From Crocinitomicaceae bacterium (GTDB lineage: Bacteria; Bacteroidota; Bacteroidia; Flavobacteriales_D; Crocinitomicaceae): a stretch of 45,354 nucleotides of DNA. This document shows positions 26,460 to 35,300 of this stretch, in pieces (position 1 is the stretch's first letter; each line of letters opens with the position of its first letter). The DNA is taken from positions 2,772 through 48,125 of the forward strand of contig JANRBR010000040.1 of the NCBI GenBank assembly GCA_030727405.1, written 5' to 3'. The notes under the pieces were generated by a model. The model did not search any database and was not told where the DNA came from. It was given only the letters and a program-made list of their open reading frames with translations. The position numbers and the translations under genes are program-made.

Positions 26460-28478
26460 TTATTTTTTTTGTTGTTCTAGTTCTTTTAATTGGTCCCTGT
26501 AGCGTGCCGCTTCGATGAAGTCAAGTTCCTTTGCTGCTTTCTCCATCGCTTTTTTAGTTGCTTTCATGCGCGCTTCGAGTTCTTTCGGATTCAAATAGGT
26601 TTGAACGGGTTCCGCCGCTAACTGTGCTTGAATTTCTTGCGTATATTTTAATTGTCGTCCAGCGGTGTCTCCATCTGCTACTTTGGTGGATTCCATGATT
26701 TTCTCTTTCGACTTATTCAGTGCTGTTGGAACCAATCCATGTTCGATGTTGTAGGCAATTTGCATCGCTCTCCTTCGTTCGGTTTCTGATATGGTGCGTC
26801 GCATCGAATCGGTCATTTTATCTGCGTACATCAATACTTTTCCATTGACATTTCTTGCGGCTCTACCAACGGTTTGCACCAGGGATCGTTCATTTCTTAA
26901 GAATCCTTCTTTGTCGGCATCGAGAATGGCAACGAGGGAAACTTCGGGTAAATCAAGTCCTTCCCGGAGCAAGTTAACACCAATCAGTACATCAAAATCA
27001 CCCAAACGCAATTGACGCAAAATTTCAACGCGCTCTATGGTATCGATTTCACTATGAATGTAGCGACAAAGTATCCCGAGTTTATCGAAATATTTCTGAA
27101 GTTCTTCGGCCATTCGTTTGGTTAAAGTTGTCACTAGTATGCGTTCATTCACGGCTATGCGTTCTTGAATAGCGGTCATTAAATGATCAATTTGGTGCTT
27201 TGAGGGATGCACTTCGATGATGGGGTCTAATAAGCCTGTTGGACGAATCAATTGTTCAACAATAACTCCTTCGGATCGCTGCATCTCATAATCGGCAGGT
27301 GTCGCAGAAACGTAAATCGTATTGTTAAGAAATCCTTCGAATTCTTCAAATTTCAAGGGACGATTATCAATCGCTGCTTGCAATCGGAAACCGTAATCGA
27401 TGAGGTTGGTTTTTCTTGCCCGATCACCAGCGTACATTCCACGAACTTGCGGCAGCGTCACATGACTTTCGTCGATCACTAACAGAAAATCATCTGGGAA
27501 ATAATCCAACAAACAGAAGGGGCGTTCCCCAGGTTGACGTCGGTCAAAATAACGAGAATAATTCTCGATCCCTGAACAATAGCCAAGCTCGCGAATCATT
27601 TCCAAATCGTAATTTACGCGTTCATCCAAGCGTTTAGCTTCTTCGAGTTTACCTTCCTCTTTGAAGTTTTGTACTTGCACCACCAAATCATCTTGAATTT
27701 GCTCGATGGCTTGACGCGTATTCTCTGGACTAGAAACAAACAAGTTGGCAGGAAAAATATCCATTTCGCTGAACGTTTCGATGCGCTCGCTCGTTTCCGG
27801 ATCGATGGAGGATATGGTTTCGATCTCGTCGCCCCAAAAACCAATGCGAATGGCATAATCCGCATAAGCAAGAAAGATGTCCACCGTTTCACCCATTGCT
27901 CGAAACATGCCCCGCTCAAATTTATCTCCAGCGCGTTGATATAGGTTCTCCACTAAACGGAAAAGGAATTTATTGCGTGCAACGGTCTGACCAACTTTTA
28001 AATGCAGGATGCTTTCTTGAAATTCTTGAGGGTTTCCAATGCCGTAAATACAAGAAACAGAGGCAACCACTAAGACATCCTTTCTTCCCGATAACAAAGC
28101 TGAGGTTGCGGACAAACGAAGTTTTTCGATCTCATCATTGATTTGCAAGTCCTTTTCGATGTATACGCCAGTTGTCGGTAAATAAGCTTCAGGTTGGTAA
28201 TAATCGTAATAAGAAACAAAATATTCAATGGAATTTTCCGGGAAAAATTGCTTGAATTCACCGTATAATTGAGCCGCTAATGTTTTATTGTGCGATAGGA
28301 TTAAGGTCGGACGTTGCAACTGTTGAACAACATTCGCGATGGTAAATGTTTTCCCACTTCCCGTTACCCCAAGTAAGGTTTGGTCGGAAATACCTGCGTT
28401 CAATCCAGCAACCAATTGACGAATGGCTTCAGGTTGGTCTCCCGTGGGTTTAAAATCAGAAACTAGTTTAAATTCCAT
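26460..28478 (-). CDS. uvrB: excinuclease ABC subunit B
   Basis: UvrB is the DNA-damage verification subunit of nucleotide excision repair and acts with UvrA and UvrC. I choose the ATG at 28478 (MEFKLVSDF, 672 residues); the frame opens three codons earlier at a TTG that is part of the promoter box. Walker A GVTGSGKT is at 37-44. The beta-hairpin region reads YYDYYQPEAYLP. The helicase DEAD-like box is DESH, and the C-terminal helicase motif reads QTVGRAARN. A UVR domain closes the protein (about 630-670). DUF3817 follows after 2 bases. Confidence 0.96.
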   Translation of the reverse strand: MEFKLVSDFKPTGDQPEAIRQLVAGLNAGISDQTLLGVTGSGKTFTIANVVQQLQRPTLILSHNKTLAAQLYGEFKQFFPENSIEYFVSYYDYYQPEAYLPTTGVYIEKDLQINDEIEKLRLSATSALLSGRKDVLVVASVSCIYGIGNPQEFQESILHLKVGQTVARNKFLFRLVENLYQRAGDKFERGMFRAMGETVDIFLAYADYAIRIGFWGDEIETISSIDPETSERIETFSEMDIFPANLFVSSPENTRQAIEQIQDDLVVQVQNFKEEGKLEEAKRLDERVNYDLEMIRELGYCSGIENYSRYFDRRQPGERPFCLLDYFPDDFLLVIDESHVTLPQVRGMYAGDRARKTNLIDYGFRLQAAIDNRPLKFEEFEGFLNNTIYVSATPADYEMQRSEGVIVEQLIRPTGLLDPIIEVHPSKHQIDHLMTAIQERIAVNERILVTTLTKRMAEELQKYFDKLGILCRYIHSEIDTIERVEILRQLRLGDFDVLIGVNLLREGLDLPEVSLVAILDADKEGFLRNERSLVQTVGRAARNVNGKVLMYADKMTDSMRRTISETERRRAMQIAYNIEHGLVPTALNKSKEKIMESTKVADGDTAGRQLKYTQEIQAQLAAEPVQTYLNPKELEARMKATKKAMEKAAKELDFIEAARYRDQLKELEQQKK

Positions 28479-28484
28479 GTCTAA

Positions 28485-28492
28485 CAAAGGTA
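28485..28492 (-). promoter_or_regulatory. -7 box giving a near-leaderless uvrB mRNA
   Basis: TACCTTTG on the minus strand, then TTAG, AC and ATG. The predicted +1 is at 28480, leaving a 2-base leader. This supports the ATG at 28478 over the upstream TTG. Confidence 0.6.
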
Positions 28493-28531
28493 ATGAATAT
28501 CGGGATGTATGGATGGAATTATGACTTTCCG

Positions 28532-28539
28532 TATATTTG
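28532..28539 (+). promoter_or_regulatory. -7 box giving a leaderless mRNA for the AHSA1-type gene
   Basis: TATATTTG is followed by TTTT and the ATG at 28544. The predicted +1 is exactly the A of that ATG. It is 39 bases from the divergent uvrB box. No good -33 is seen. Confidence 0.6.
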
Positions 28540-28543
28540 TTTT

Positions 28544-28957
28544 ATGGAAAAAGAATGGATAGAGGTGGAAGCCATGATTGAGGCTCCAATAAATGAGGTT
28601 TGGACGAAATGGACGAAAAGTGAACACGTCGTTCAATGGAATTTCGCACACGAGTCTTGGTGTTGTCCAAGTGCAAAGATTGATTTGCGCGAAGAGGGTT
28701 CGTTTACCATGCGCATGGAAGCAGTGGATGGTTCGGCAGGATTCGATTTCAGCGGAGTTTATGACACCATTGAAGAACAGGAGTTTTTATCCATTACTTT
28801 GGAAGACGGTCGTCGTTGGGAAGTTGAGTTTGCGGATTTAGGTCAATCCACCCACGTTACGGAACGTTTCCAAGCAGAATCCGAAAATACCGTGGAATTA
28901 CAACAACAAGGTTGGCAAGCCATTTTAAATCAATTTAAAACGTATTGCGAAGCGTAA
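28544..28957 (+). CDS. SRPBCC protein, AHSA1-like
   Basis: A 137-residue cytosolic protein with the helix-grip fold of the AHSA1 (Hsp90 ATPase activator-like) group. It opens with IEVEAMIEAPINEVWTKWT, followed by W-rich and LREEGSF strands and a final helix with WQAILNQF. Members bind hydrophobic ligands or have unknown roles. The frame is open upstream to 28493, but the promoter box at 28532-28539 lies inside that part, so the start is set to 28544. The DUF1801 gene begins 4 bases after the stop. The two families often co-occur. Confidence 0.85.
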   Translation: MEKEWIEVEAMIEAPINEVWTKWTKSEHVVQWNFAHESWCCPSAKIDLREEGSFTMRMEAVDGSAGFDFSGVYDTIEEQEFLSITLEDGRRWEVEFADLGQSTHVTERFQAESENTVELQQQGWQAILNQFKTYCEA

Positions 28958-28961
28958 TCCG

Positions 28962-29297
28962 ATGCATCCAGAAGTAGCAGAACACATCCTTTCCTTTCCA
29001 AAAGAAACGCAGGAAAAACTATTGGAGCTTCGTAGTTTTCTAATGAATGCCGTAGAAGGATTGGAGGAAACTAAGAATTATGGGATTCCCACGTTTAAGT
29101 TGAAGGGAAAAAATTTCATTCATTATGCTGGATACGCGAAACACATTGGACTCTATCCGGGAGCAGGACCAATTAAAGATCTAAATGAAGAATTGAAAGG
29201 ATATAAGTTTGCAAAAGGGTCCATTCAATTTCCGTTAACACAAGAATTGCCTTTTGAGTTGATTCAGAAAATCATTGATATAAAATTGAAGACATAA
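28962..29297 (+). CDS. DUF1801 family protein
   Basis: A 111-residue protein of the DUF1801/YdhG-like family. It opens with a helix containing FPKETQEKLLELR, then has the conserved NYGIPTFKLKGKNFIHYAGYAKHIGLYPG core and ends in a KGSIQFP strand plus helix. Some relatives were proposed as iron chaperones (frataxin-like Fra); no metal-binding evidence is visible here. It is the second gene of a two-gene operon with the AHSA1-like gene. Its stop codon is part of the A-rich base of the terminator hairpin. Confidence 0.88.
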   Translation: MHPEVAEHILSFPKETQEKLLELRSFLMNAVEGLEETKNYGIPTFKLKGKNFIHYAGYAKHIGLYPGAGPIKDLNEELKGYKFAKGSIQFPLTQELPFELIQKIIDIKLKT

Positions 29298-29333
29298 AAA
29301 AAGCCCTGACGATTCTGTCAGGGCTTTTTTTTT
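29296..29333. terminator. bidirectional terminator, copy 2 of a shared hairpin
   Basis: AAGCCCTGAC (29301-29310) pairs with GTCAGGGCTT (29317-29326) around GATTCT, with A- and T-runs at the base. It overlaps the DUF1801 stop and the stop of the convergent 49-residue gene. The core and loop are the same as in the hairpin at 24621-24650, one G-C pair shorter. Confidence 0.92.
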
Positions 29334-29481
29334 AGTTTTTGCAAATGAAAATTTTCTGTTTTTTGATTTTTCTCACTTCCATGCACTTGCTGTAATTGAG
29401 GATAAAATCAATGGCAGCTTTGGAAGGTTTTAACTTGGCTTCATTTTCAAATAACGTTTCGGAGTAAAATTTTTGAACCAT
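29332..29481 (-). CDS. small conserved-looking protein, 49 residues
   Basis: An ATG at 29481 opens a 49-codon frame ending with TAA at 29332. The protein starts MVQKFYSETLFENEAKLK, continues PSKAAIDFILNYSKCMEV and ends in a Lys-rich tail KKQKIFICKN. I have the impression of similar short proteins (about 50 residues, 'FYSE... KP...LNYSK') in other flavobacteria, recalled and not checked. It has no signal or membrane segment and looks like a basic amphipathic helix-turn unit. The stop sits at the base of a strong bidirectional terminator, which fits a real transcribed gene. Function unknown. Confidence 0.7.
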   Translation of the reverse strand: MVQKFYSETLFENEAKLKPSKAAIDFILNYSKCMEVRKIKKQKIFICKN

Positions 29482-29626
29482 AGGCGAAATAAAAGTTTTC
29501 CTTTTTTAACGCGAAGTTTTAGTGATTATTGTTATGATTGAAAAAATCTTGATGAGTGCTCATATAGATCTCTATCTGACTTAGAGAATGGAGAATTTCA
29601 TCTGTTGTTTTTCCCGGGTCATATCG
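29482..29626. other. intergenic stretch before fbaA
   Basis: No clear gene is seen. The minus strand has an open frame from inside fbaA down to 29519, discussed under rejected items. The stretch is otherwise A/T-rich spacer leading into the fbaA promoter. Confidence 0.5.
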
Positions 29627-29655
29627 TTGCTGTAAGCCTAATTTTAGTACTTTTG
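29627..29655 (+). promoter_or_regulatory. promoter of the fbaA-accD-MBL operon
   Basis: TTG at 29627-29629 is followed after 18 bases by TACTTTTG (29648-29655), a full TAnnTTTG match. The predicted leader to the fbaA ATG is about 16 bases. Confidence 0.7.
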
Positions 29656-29675
29656 CGACATCAATCAACAAGACA

Positions 29676-30743
29676 ATGAGTAAAGTAATTAAATCGGGAG
29701 TTGCCACGGGAGATGAGGTTCAAGCCATTTTTCATTTGGCCAAAGAAAAAGGATTTGCCCTTCCTTCAATCAATGTAACGAGTTCCAGTACCGTGAATGG
29801 TGTGATGGAAGCAGCGGCTAAACTAAACGCTCCCGCAATCATTCAGTTTTCGAACGGAGGATCCATGTATTTCGCAGGAAAAGGATTGTCGAACGATCAG
29901 GAAAAAGCGGCGATTTTAGGTGGTGTTGCTGGCGCGAAACATGTTCATGCCTTAGCAGAAGCTTACGGTGCAACCGTTATTTTACACACGGACCATTGTG
30001 CGAAGAAATTGCTTCCTTGGATTGATGGACTGCTTGATGCAGGCGAGCAATTTTATAAGGAAACAGGAAAGCCTTTATACAGTTCTCACATGATCGATTT
30101 AAGTGAAGAGCCCCTTATCGAAAACCTGGAGATTTGTAAAAAATACTTGGAGCGCATGTCCAAAATAGGGATGACCTTGGAAATTGAACTTGGCATCACT
30201 GGTGGCGAAGAAGATGGGGTGGACAACACCGATGTCGATAACGCCAAACTATATACTCAGCCGGAAGAAGTTGCCTTTGCCTACGAAGAATTAATGAAAG
30301 TAAGTCCACGTTTTACCATTGCTGCTGCGTTTGGGAATGTACATGGTGTTTATAAACCTGGAAATGTTCAATTGACTCCGGTTATTTTAAAGAATTCTCA
30401 GACCTTTATCCAAGAAAAATTCGGAACAGGACCCAATCCAATTGACTTCGTCTTTCACGGTGGTTCCGGTTCATCGGTAGAGGAAATTCGAGAAGCAATC
30501 GGTTACGGAGTAGTAAAGATGAACATCGATACAGATTTGCAATTTGCATTTACAGAAGGTGTTCGTGATTATGTGGATGAAAAAATGGATTATCTTCGTA
30601 CTCAAATTGGAAATCCTGAAGGGGATGAATTGCCCAATAAAAAATACTATGATCCAAGAAAGTGGATGCGAGAGGGTGAATTAACTTTCATCAAACGCTT
30701 AACGCAATCATTTGAGGATTTGAACAATATTAATACACTTTAA
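29676..30743 (+). CDS. fbaA: class II fructose-bisphosphate aldolase
   Basis: FbaA cleaves fructose-1,6-bisphosphate to DHAP and glyceraldehyde-3-phosphate, or runs in reverse in gluconeogenesis. The 355-residue protein is of the long E. coli type. The zinc site reads HTDHC: D106 is the catalytic acid and H107 a zinc ligand. Further zinc or phosphate-site residues lie in [11 protein letters not shown] (about 170-180), NVHGVY (H223) and HGGSGSS (H261). NIDTD near residue 283 is the other typical catalytic-site strand. accD follows 10 bases after the stop, so glycolysis and fatty-acid synthesis genes share one transcript. Confidence 0.96.
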   Translation: MSKVIKSGVATGDEVQAIFHLAKEKGFALPSINVTSSSTVNGVMEAAAKLNAPAIIQFSNGGSMYFAGKGLSNDQEKAAILGGVAGAKHVHALAEAYGATVILHTDHCAKKLLPWIDGLLDAGEQFYKETGKPLYSSHMIDLSEEPLIENLEICKKYLERMSKIGMTLEIELGITGGEEDGVDNTDVDNAKLYTQPEEVAFAYEELMKVSPRFTIAAAFGNVHGVYKPGNVQLTPVILKNSQTFIQEKFGTGPNPIDFVFHGGSGSSVEEIREAIGYGVVKMNIDTDLQFAFTEGVRDYVDEKMDYLRTQIGNPEGDELPNKKYYDPRKWMREGELTFIKRLTQSFEDLNNINTL

Positions 30744-30746
30744 ATT

Positions 30747-30751
30747 GGAGG
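30747..30751 (+). promoter_or_regulatory. Shine-Dalgarno-like site before accD
   Basis: GGAGG lies 2 bases upstream of the accD ATG at 30754. Such a site is rare in this window, where most starts lack one. It supports the ATG over the in-frame TTG at 30745. Confidence 0.55.
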
Positions 30752-30753
30752 AA

Positions 30754-31599
30754 ATGTCTTGGTTTAAACGAAGTAAAGAAGGAATTACCACAGCAACGAG
30801 TGATAAAAAAGAAGTTCCAGAAGGGCTTTGGGTGCGCTGCTCAAAATGTAAAACATTGTTTACCAGTGACGACCTGGCTAAAAATAATTATGTTTGCGAC
30901 CGCTGTTCACACCACGAACGAATTGGATCGGAAGAGTATTTTCAATTGATTTTTGACGACGGAAAATACACGGAAATAGCTGCTGATTTGACTTCTGGTG
31001 ATCCTTTAGAGTTTACAGACACGAAAAAATACGTTGACCGCGTTGTTGCTTCTCAAAAATCAACCGGTTTAAAAGATGCCTTGCGCACTGCAAAAGGAAC
31101 CATTGACGGTCAAAAACTGATCATTTCCGCCATGGATTTTAGCTTCATTGGTGGGTCTCTAGGTTCTGTTATGGGAGAAAAAATTGTCCGTGGAATCGAT
31201 GAAGCCATTAAAACGAAATCAGCATTCATGATCATTTCAAAATCAGGTGGTGCACGAATGATGGAGGCCGGATTTTCATTGATGCAAATGGCGAAAGTTT
31301 CTGGGAAACTGGGACAATTGTCTGAAGCGAAACTCCCATACATTTCTTATTTGACCGATCCAACAACTGGAGGGGTTACGGCATCGTTTGCCATGCTTGG
31401 TGACATTAACATTGCGGAGCCGGGTGCCTTAATTGCATTTGCTGGTCCTCGTGTGGTAAAGGAAACGATTGGACGTGATTTGCCAGATGGCTTCCAAACT
31501 TCTGAGTTTTTGTTGGAACATGGTTTCCTGGATTTTATCGTAGATCGCACAGAAATTAAAGAAAAATTAAGCCTCTCCATCAAGATGTTTATGAGCTAA
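30754..31599 (+). CDS. accD: acetyl-CoA carboxylase carboxyltransferase subunit beta
   Basis: AccD is the beta half of the carboxyltransferase that moves CO2 from biotin to acetyl-CoA, giving malonyl-CoA. With the ATG start the protein has 281 residues. The N-terminal zinc ribbon is complete: C29, C32, C48 and C51. The crotonase-like core contains [25 protein letters not shown] and [16 protein letters not shown], which form the acyl-CoA oxyanion site. It lies between fbaA and an MBL-fold gene that starts 6 bases after its stop. Confidence 0.96.
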   Translation: MSWFKRSKEGITTATSDKKEVPEGLWVRCSKCKTLFTSDDLAKNNYVCDRCSHHERIGSEEYFQLIFDDGKYTEIAADLTSGDPLEFTDTKKYVDRVVASQKSTGLKDALRTAKGTIDGQKLIISAMDFSFIGGSLGSVMGEKIVRGIDEAIKTKSAFMIISKSGGARMMEAGFSLMQMAKVSGKLGQLSEAKLPYISYLTDPTTGGVTASFAMLGDINIAEPGALIAFAGPRVVKETIGRDLPDGFQTSEFLLEHGFLDFIVDRTEIKEKLSLSIKMFMS

Positions 31600-31605
31600 T
31601 GCCTC

Positions 31606-32301
31606 ATGAAAATCACCAAGTTAAATGCAGATAGTTCCTGGCTTTGGGAAATCGAAGGTGTTAAAATCTTGGTTGACCCTTGGTTTTCTGAAAGTCAAGT
31701 GGATTTCCATCCATTGTTTTCAAAACAGTTTCACCTTGATCCTCAGCCTAAAACGGAAGATCTAGAGCGTCCAGACTTTATTTTTATTTCTCATCCCTTT
31801 AGCGATCATTGCGACCGATCCACGTTAATCCAAATGGATCCAACCATTCCATTGGTTTGTTTGCCTGGTATCGCGAAAAAAATCCGAAAATGGAGGCATT
31901 TTCAAACCTTTTTGACCTTGGAAGAAGCTCCCTTTTCGATTGAGAAAATATCAATTACCTCTTTTTTGGATTTAGTTCACCATGCTTATCATGTCAAGGA
32001 TTCCGTTACCTCAATGGTGTATGCACCTCACGGTACAACGAAAATCAGACAAGGATTTAGTTGTGATGTCCTCATTGCGACCATGACAAGTTACCATTTG
32101 CCATTTTATTTAGGCGGAACCGTTAATCTGGGACTCGATAAGGCACTTGAACTGGCAAAAAAGTTATCGGCTAAGACCATCATTTCTACCCACGACGAGC
32201 AAAAAAAACAGCAAGGATTGGTGGCTAGGCTTTCAAAACGCAACTACCTCTCTTCAAATCAATTCAAGACTGTTGCTGTAGCCGATAGTTTTGAATTTTA
32301 G
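31606..32301 (+). CDS. MBL-fold metallo-hydrolase-like protein with altered metal motif
   Basis: A 231-residue protein of the metallo-beta-lactamase fold, closest in look to the UlaG/YtnP-like 'beta-lactamase superfamily domain' group. The usual HxHxDH reads HPFSDHCD here: H63, D67 and H68 are kept, but position 65 is Phe instead of His, so the first metal site may be weakened or lost. ILVDPWFSES near residue 21 and ISTHDE near 194-199 are other family landmarks. There is no signal peptide, so it should be cytosolic. It probably sits in the fbaA-accD operon. Substrate unknown. Confidence 0.78.
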   Translation: MKITKLNADSSWLWEIEGVKILVDPWFSESQVDFHPLFSKQFHLDPQPKTEDLERPDFIFISHPFSDHCDRSTLIQMDPTIPLVCLPGIAKKIRKWRHFQTFLTLEEAPFSIEKISITSFLDLVHHAYHVKDSVTSMVYAPHGTTKIRQGFSCDVLIATMTSYHLPFYLGGTVNLGLDKALELAKKLSAKTIISTHDEQKKQQGLVARLSKRNYLSSNQFKTVAVADSFEF

Positions 32302-32353
32302 GATTTTTTTTCCTCCATACTTATCTGTATTTTAGGGGCCATAAAACGTTGTT

Positions 32354-35300
32354 ATGCGCAAAATTCTACTATACTTCTCTTTTTTATTGATTGGAATGCA
32401 ATCATTTGCTCAGGATACTACTTGGGTACAAACCTTCACCTTTGATACGATCACGTCTAGAAGAGCTTTGTTTCAGTTTCCTCAGGAATTGGATACCATG
32501 CGTTTCGAAAAGGTCATGATGTTCTATAAACTAAAATGCAGTCCGCTGACAACTTGGGATCAATACAATTGTGGTGAATGGGATTACCTCACCTACACGC
32601 GCGTTTTTGATCACACAGGTGTATTCGACTCGGTGGCAAAAAATTCAAGTCGTTATTTATCCAACTGGACGGCACCAAACACTGTTCAATACACACCACT
32701 TCCATATACGCAGTCCAATACATACTTGCGAAATGAAAACACGAGAGTGCTTTCTGGTTTAATGTATTCCACTCCATCAACGTCCAATGGTGCGCAGAAT
32801 TGGCCGTTTAAAACCAATGAGAAAGGTGGCCGTTATCAATTGCTTTTAACCCAAGCTCAATTGACCCAAGCTGGTGTGCAAGCTGGTGATTTACAATCCA
32901 TGAAATTGTACTTAAATGACATTGCCATCGATGGAAAGTTATTTTATCCGAGCATCCGAATCAAGGCTACTTCTGCAACAGAATTACTCACCTTTCAGTC
33001 AACTGGTTTCACCGAAGTTTATAATGCCTCAACCGGTATTCCAAATGCATTGGCTCCTTTGATTCTTGGTGAGAATGTCTTGTCGTTTTACCAAGCATTT
33101 ACTTGGGATGGTGTTTCAAACATTCTGTTGGAATTTTACTTTGAAAACGATGTTCCTTCGCCCAATTCATTAAGTTTTGAAACCAATTCCATCACTTCCA
33201 ATCAAGCATTGTTGTTTGAAGGGAAAAATGGTTGTTTGAACTTCAACGGAAACAACTATACGATGCTAGAATATTCCGATGAAAACATGGGGGCTGAAGT
33301 AACCATCGAGTTTTGGTCAAAAGGAAATGGGCTTGCAGGAACAAATACTACTTTTTTAGAAGCTTACGATACCCTGGGTAATCGAATCATGAATATTCAC
33401 ATGCCTTGGAGCAACAACAATGTTTATTGGGATGCTGGAAACCAAACAGGTTATGACCGAATCAATAAAGCGATGTCCGCCAATGAGATAGATAATGAAT
33501 GGAATCATTGGGCCTTCGTTAAAAAACAAAGTACGGGCGAAATGTTTATTTACAAGAATGGTACACTCTGGCACTCCGGCACAAACTTAAACCGCAACAT
33601 TGGCTACATTCATCGGTTTATTTTAGGCGCAAGCAAGGATCAAGCCTTGAAATGGAAAGGAAGCATCGATGAATTCAGGGTGTACAATGCGGCACTTAGT
33701 CAAGCAACCATTCAGGCAAATTACAAGCAGAAAATTGATGCCAGTCATCCGAATTGGTCGAACTTAAAAGTGTATTATGATTTCGATGAGGTGAATTACG
33801 CGGTAGACCATTCGCCAAATCACTTCAAATTAATGCCTTCTGAATCAGGCATGATTCAAAACAACGAATTACCAAATGCGGGTGTTCAACAAGCCTCTTT
33901 TATGCCTAAATTTTCCTTTGGACAAGGTTCAACGACTGCGCTCGTTCAAACAACTGTATTGAATCAAACCAAAGTGATTGAGCCTATAGTGGTATTCGAA
34001 CAAATGCCTTTATTTCGTCATTTTGACATCGTGAATAGTTACATCGGATTGCCAGCAGGATCATCTACGGTATACGATCAAAACAACCTAGTTGTGTCTC
34101 AAACGCCTTATTCTACCACTACTCAGTTATTGAACAGTCCAATTGTTTGTTACAATCCTCCGTTTGAATTGATAAACGATGTGGAGATTGCTCGCTACAT
34201 CACGCCTTATGGCATTCAGTTTGATTTAGGTCCAAATGGATTCACATGGAAATACGACGTGACAGACTACCAAATGTACCTAAAAGGATTAGTGGATTTG
34301 GCTGCACATAATACCCAAGAACTCATTGATTTGAAATTCGCTTTCATTAAAGGAATTCCACCTAGGGATGTGCATGCGCGTCAACCTATTTGGAGTGACT
34401 TTAAATCGTATAATTTCGCTCAAATGGCAGGCGATGTAGTCTTGCAGGAGAAACCAATTGTGTTGTCTGATTCCTCCGAAATGTTTAAAATCAAAACACG
34501 GATGTCTGGACATGGTCAAGTTGGAAATGCCGCTTGCTGCGAATGGGTTGCGAATAGTCACCAGATCAAAGTTGACGGCATCCCGAGATTCAACTGGAAC
34601 ATTTGGCAGTCAACTGATTGCGGAGACAATCCGAACATAAGTCAAGGTGGAACATGGCCATATGCAAGAGAAGGATGGTGTCCAGGTGATCGTGTGAAAG
34701 AACATGAATTTGAATTGACATCCTTTGTCAATCCAGGGGATACGGTGAAATTAGATTATGCCATTAATCCTGTCCCAGGAAATGACCCGGGTCAAGCTGG
34801 TGGAAATTACATTGCAGCATATGACTTGATTTCGTATTCTGCGCCTAATTTTCAAAACGACGCGTCCATTTCTGATGTGTTGAATCCAAACAATTGGGAA
34901 TATTACAGCAAATGGAATCCAACCTGTCAAAATCCACGCATTGTGTTAAAGAATACAGGTGAGCAGCCCTTGACTTCTTGCCGCATTTTCGCTTGGATAA
35001 CTTATGGAGATAACATTGTTTACGATTGGACAGGAAACCTAGGATTCTTAGAAGAAACGGTGATTGAATTGCCGGTAGATAACATTGATTGGTGGACGGA
35101 TTTATACAGCAATCAAACCTTCACCGCTTGGGTAGCTGATGTGAATGGTATTATTGGAGAGGATGAATACAACCAAAACAGTTTGAAGTCCGTTAAGTTT
35201 GATGCACCAGAGCGGATTGATGGCGCCTTTTATGTTTGGTTGACCACCAACAATAAAGCAAACGAAAACAAATACCGCTTAATTGATCACGCAGGGAACA

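Noticed and set aside
29519-29707. 62-codon minus frame running from inside fbaA into the upstream gap
   Set aside because: Its ATG lies inside fbaA and it crosses the fbaA promoter. The middle part reads smoothly (QRYDPGKTTDEILHSLSQ), so a decayed gene with an alternative TTG start is possible, but I cannot support it.
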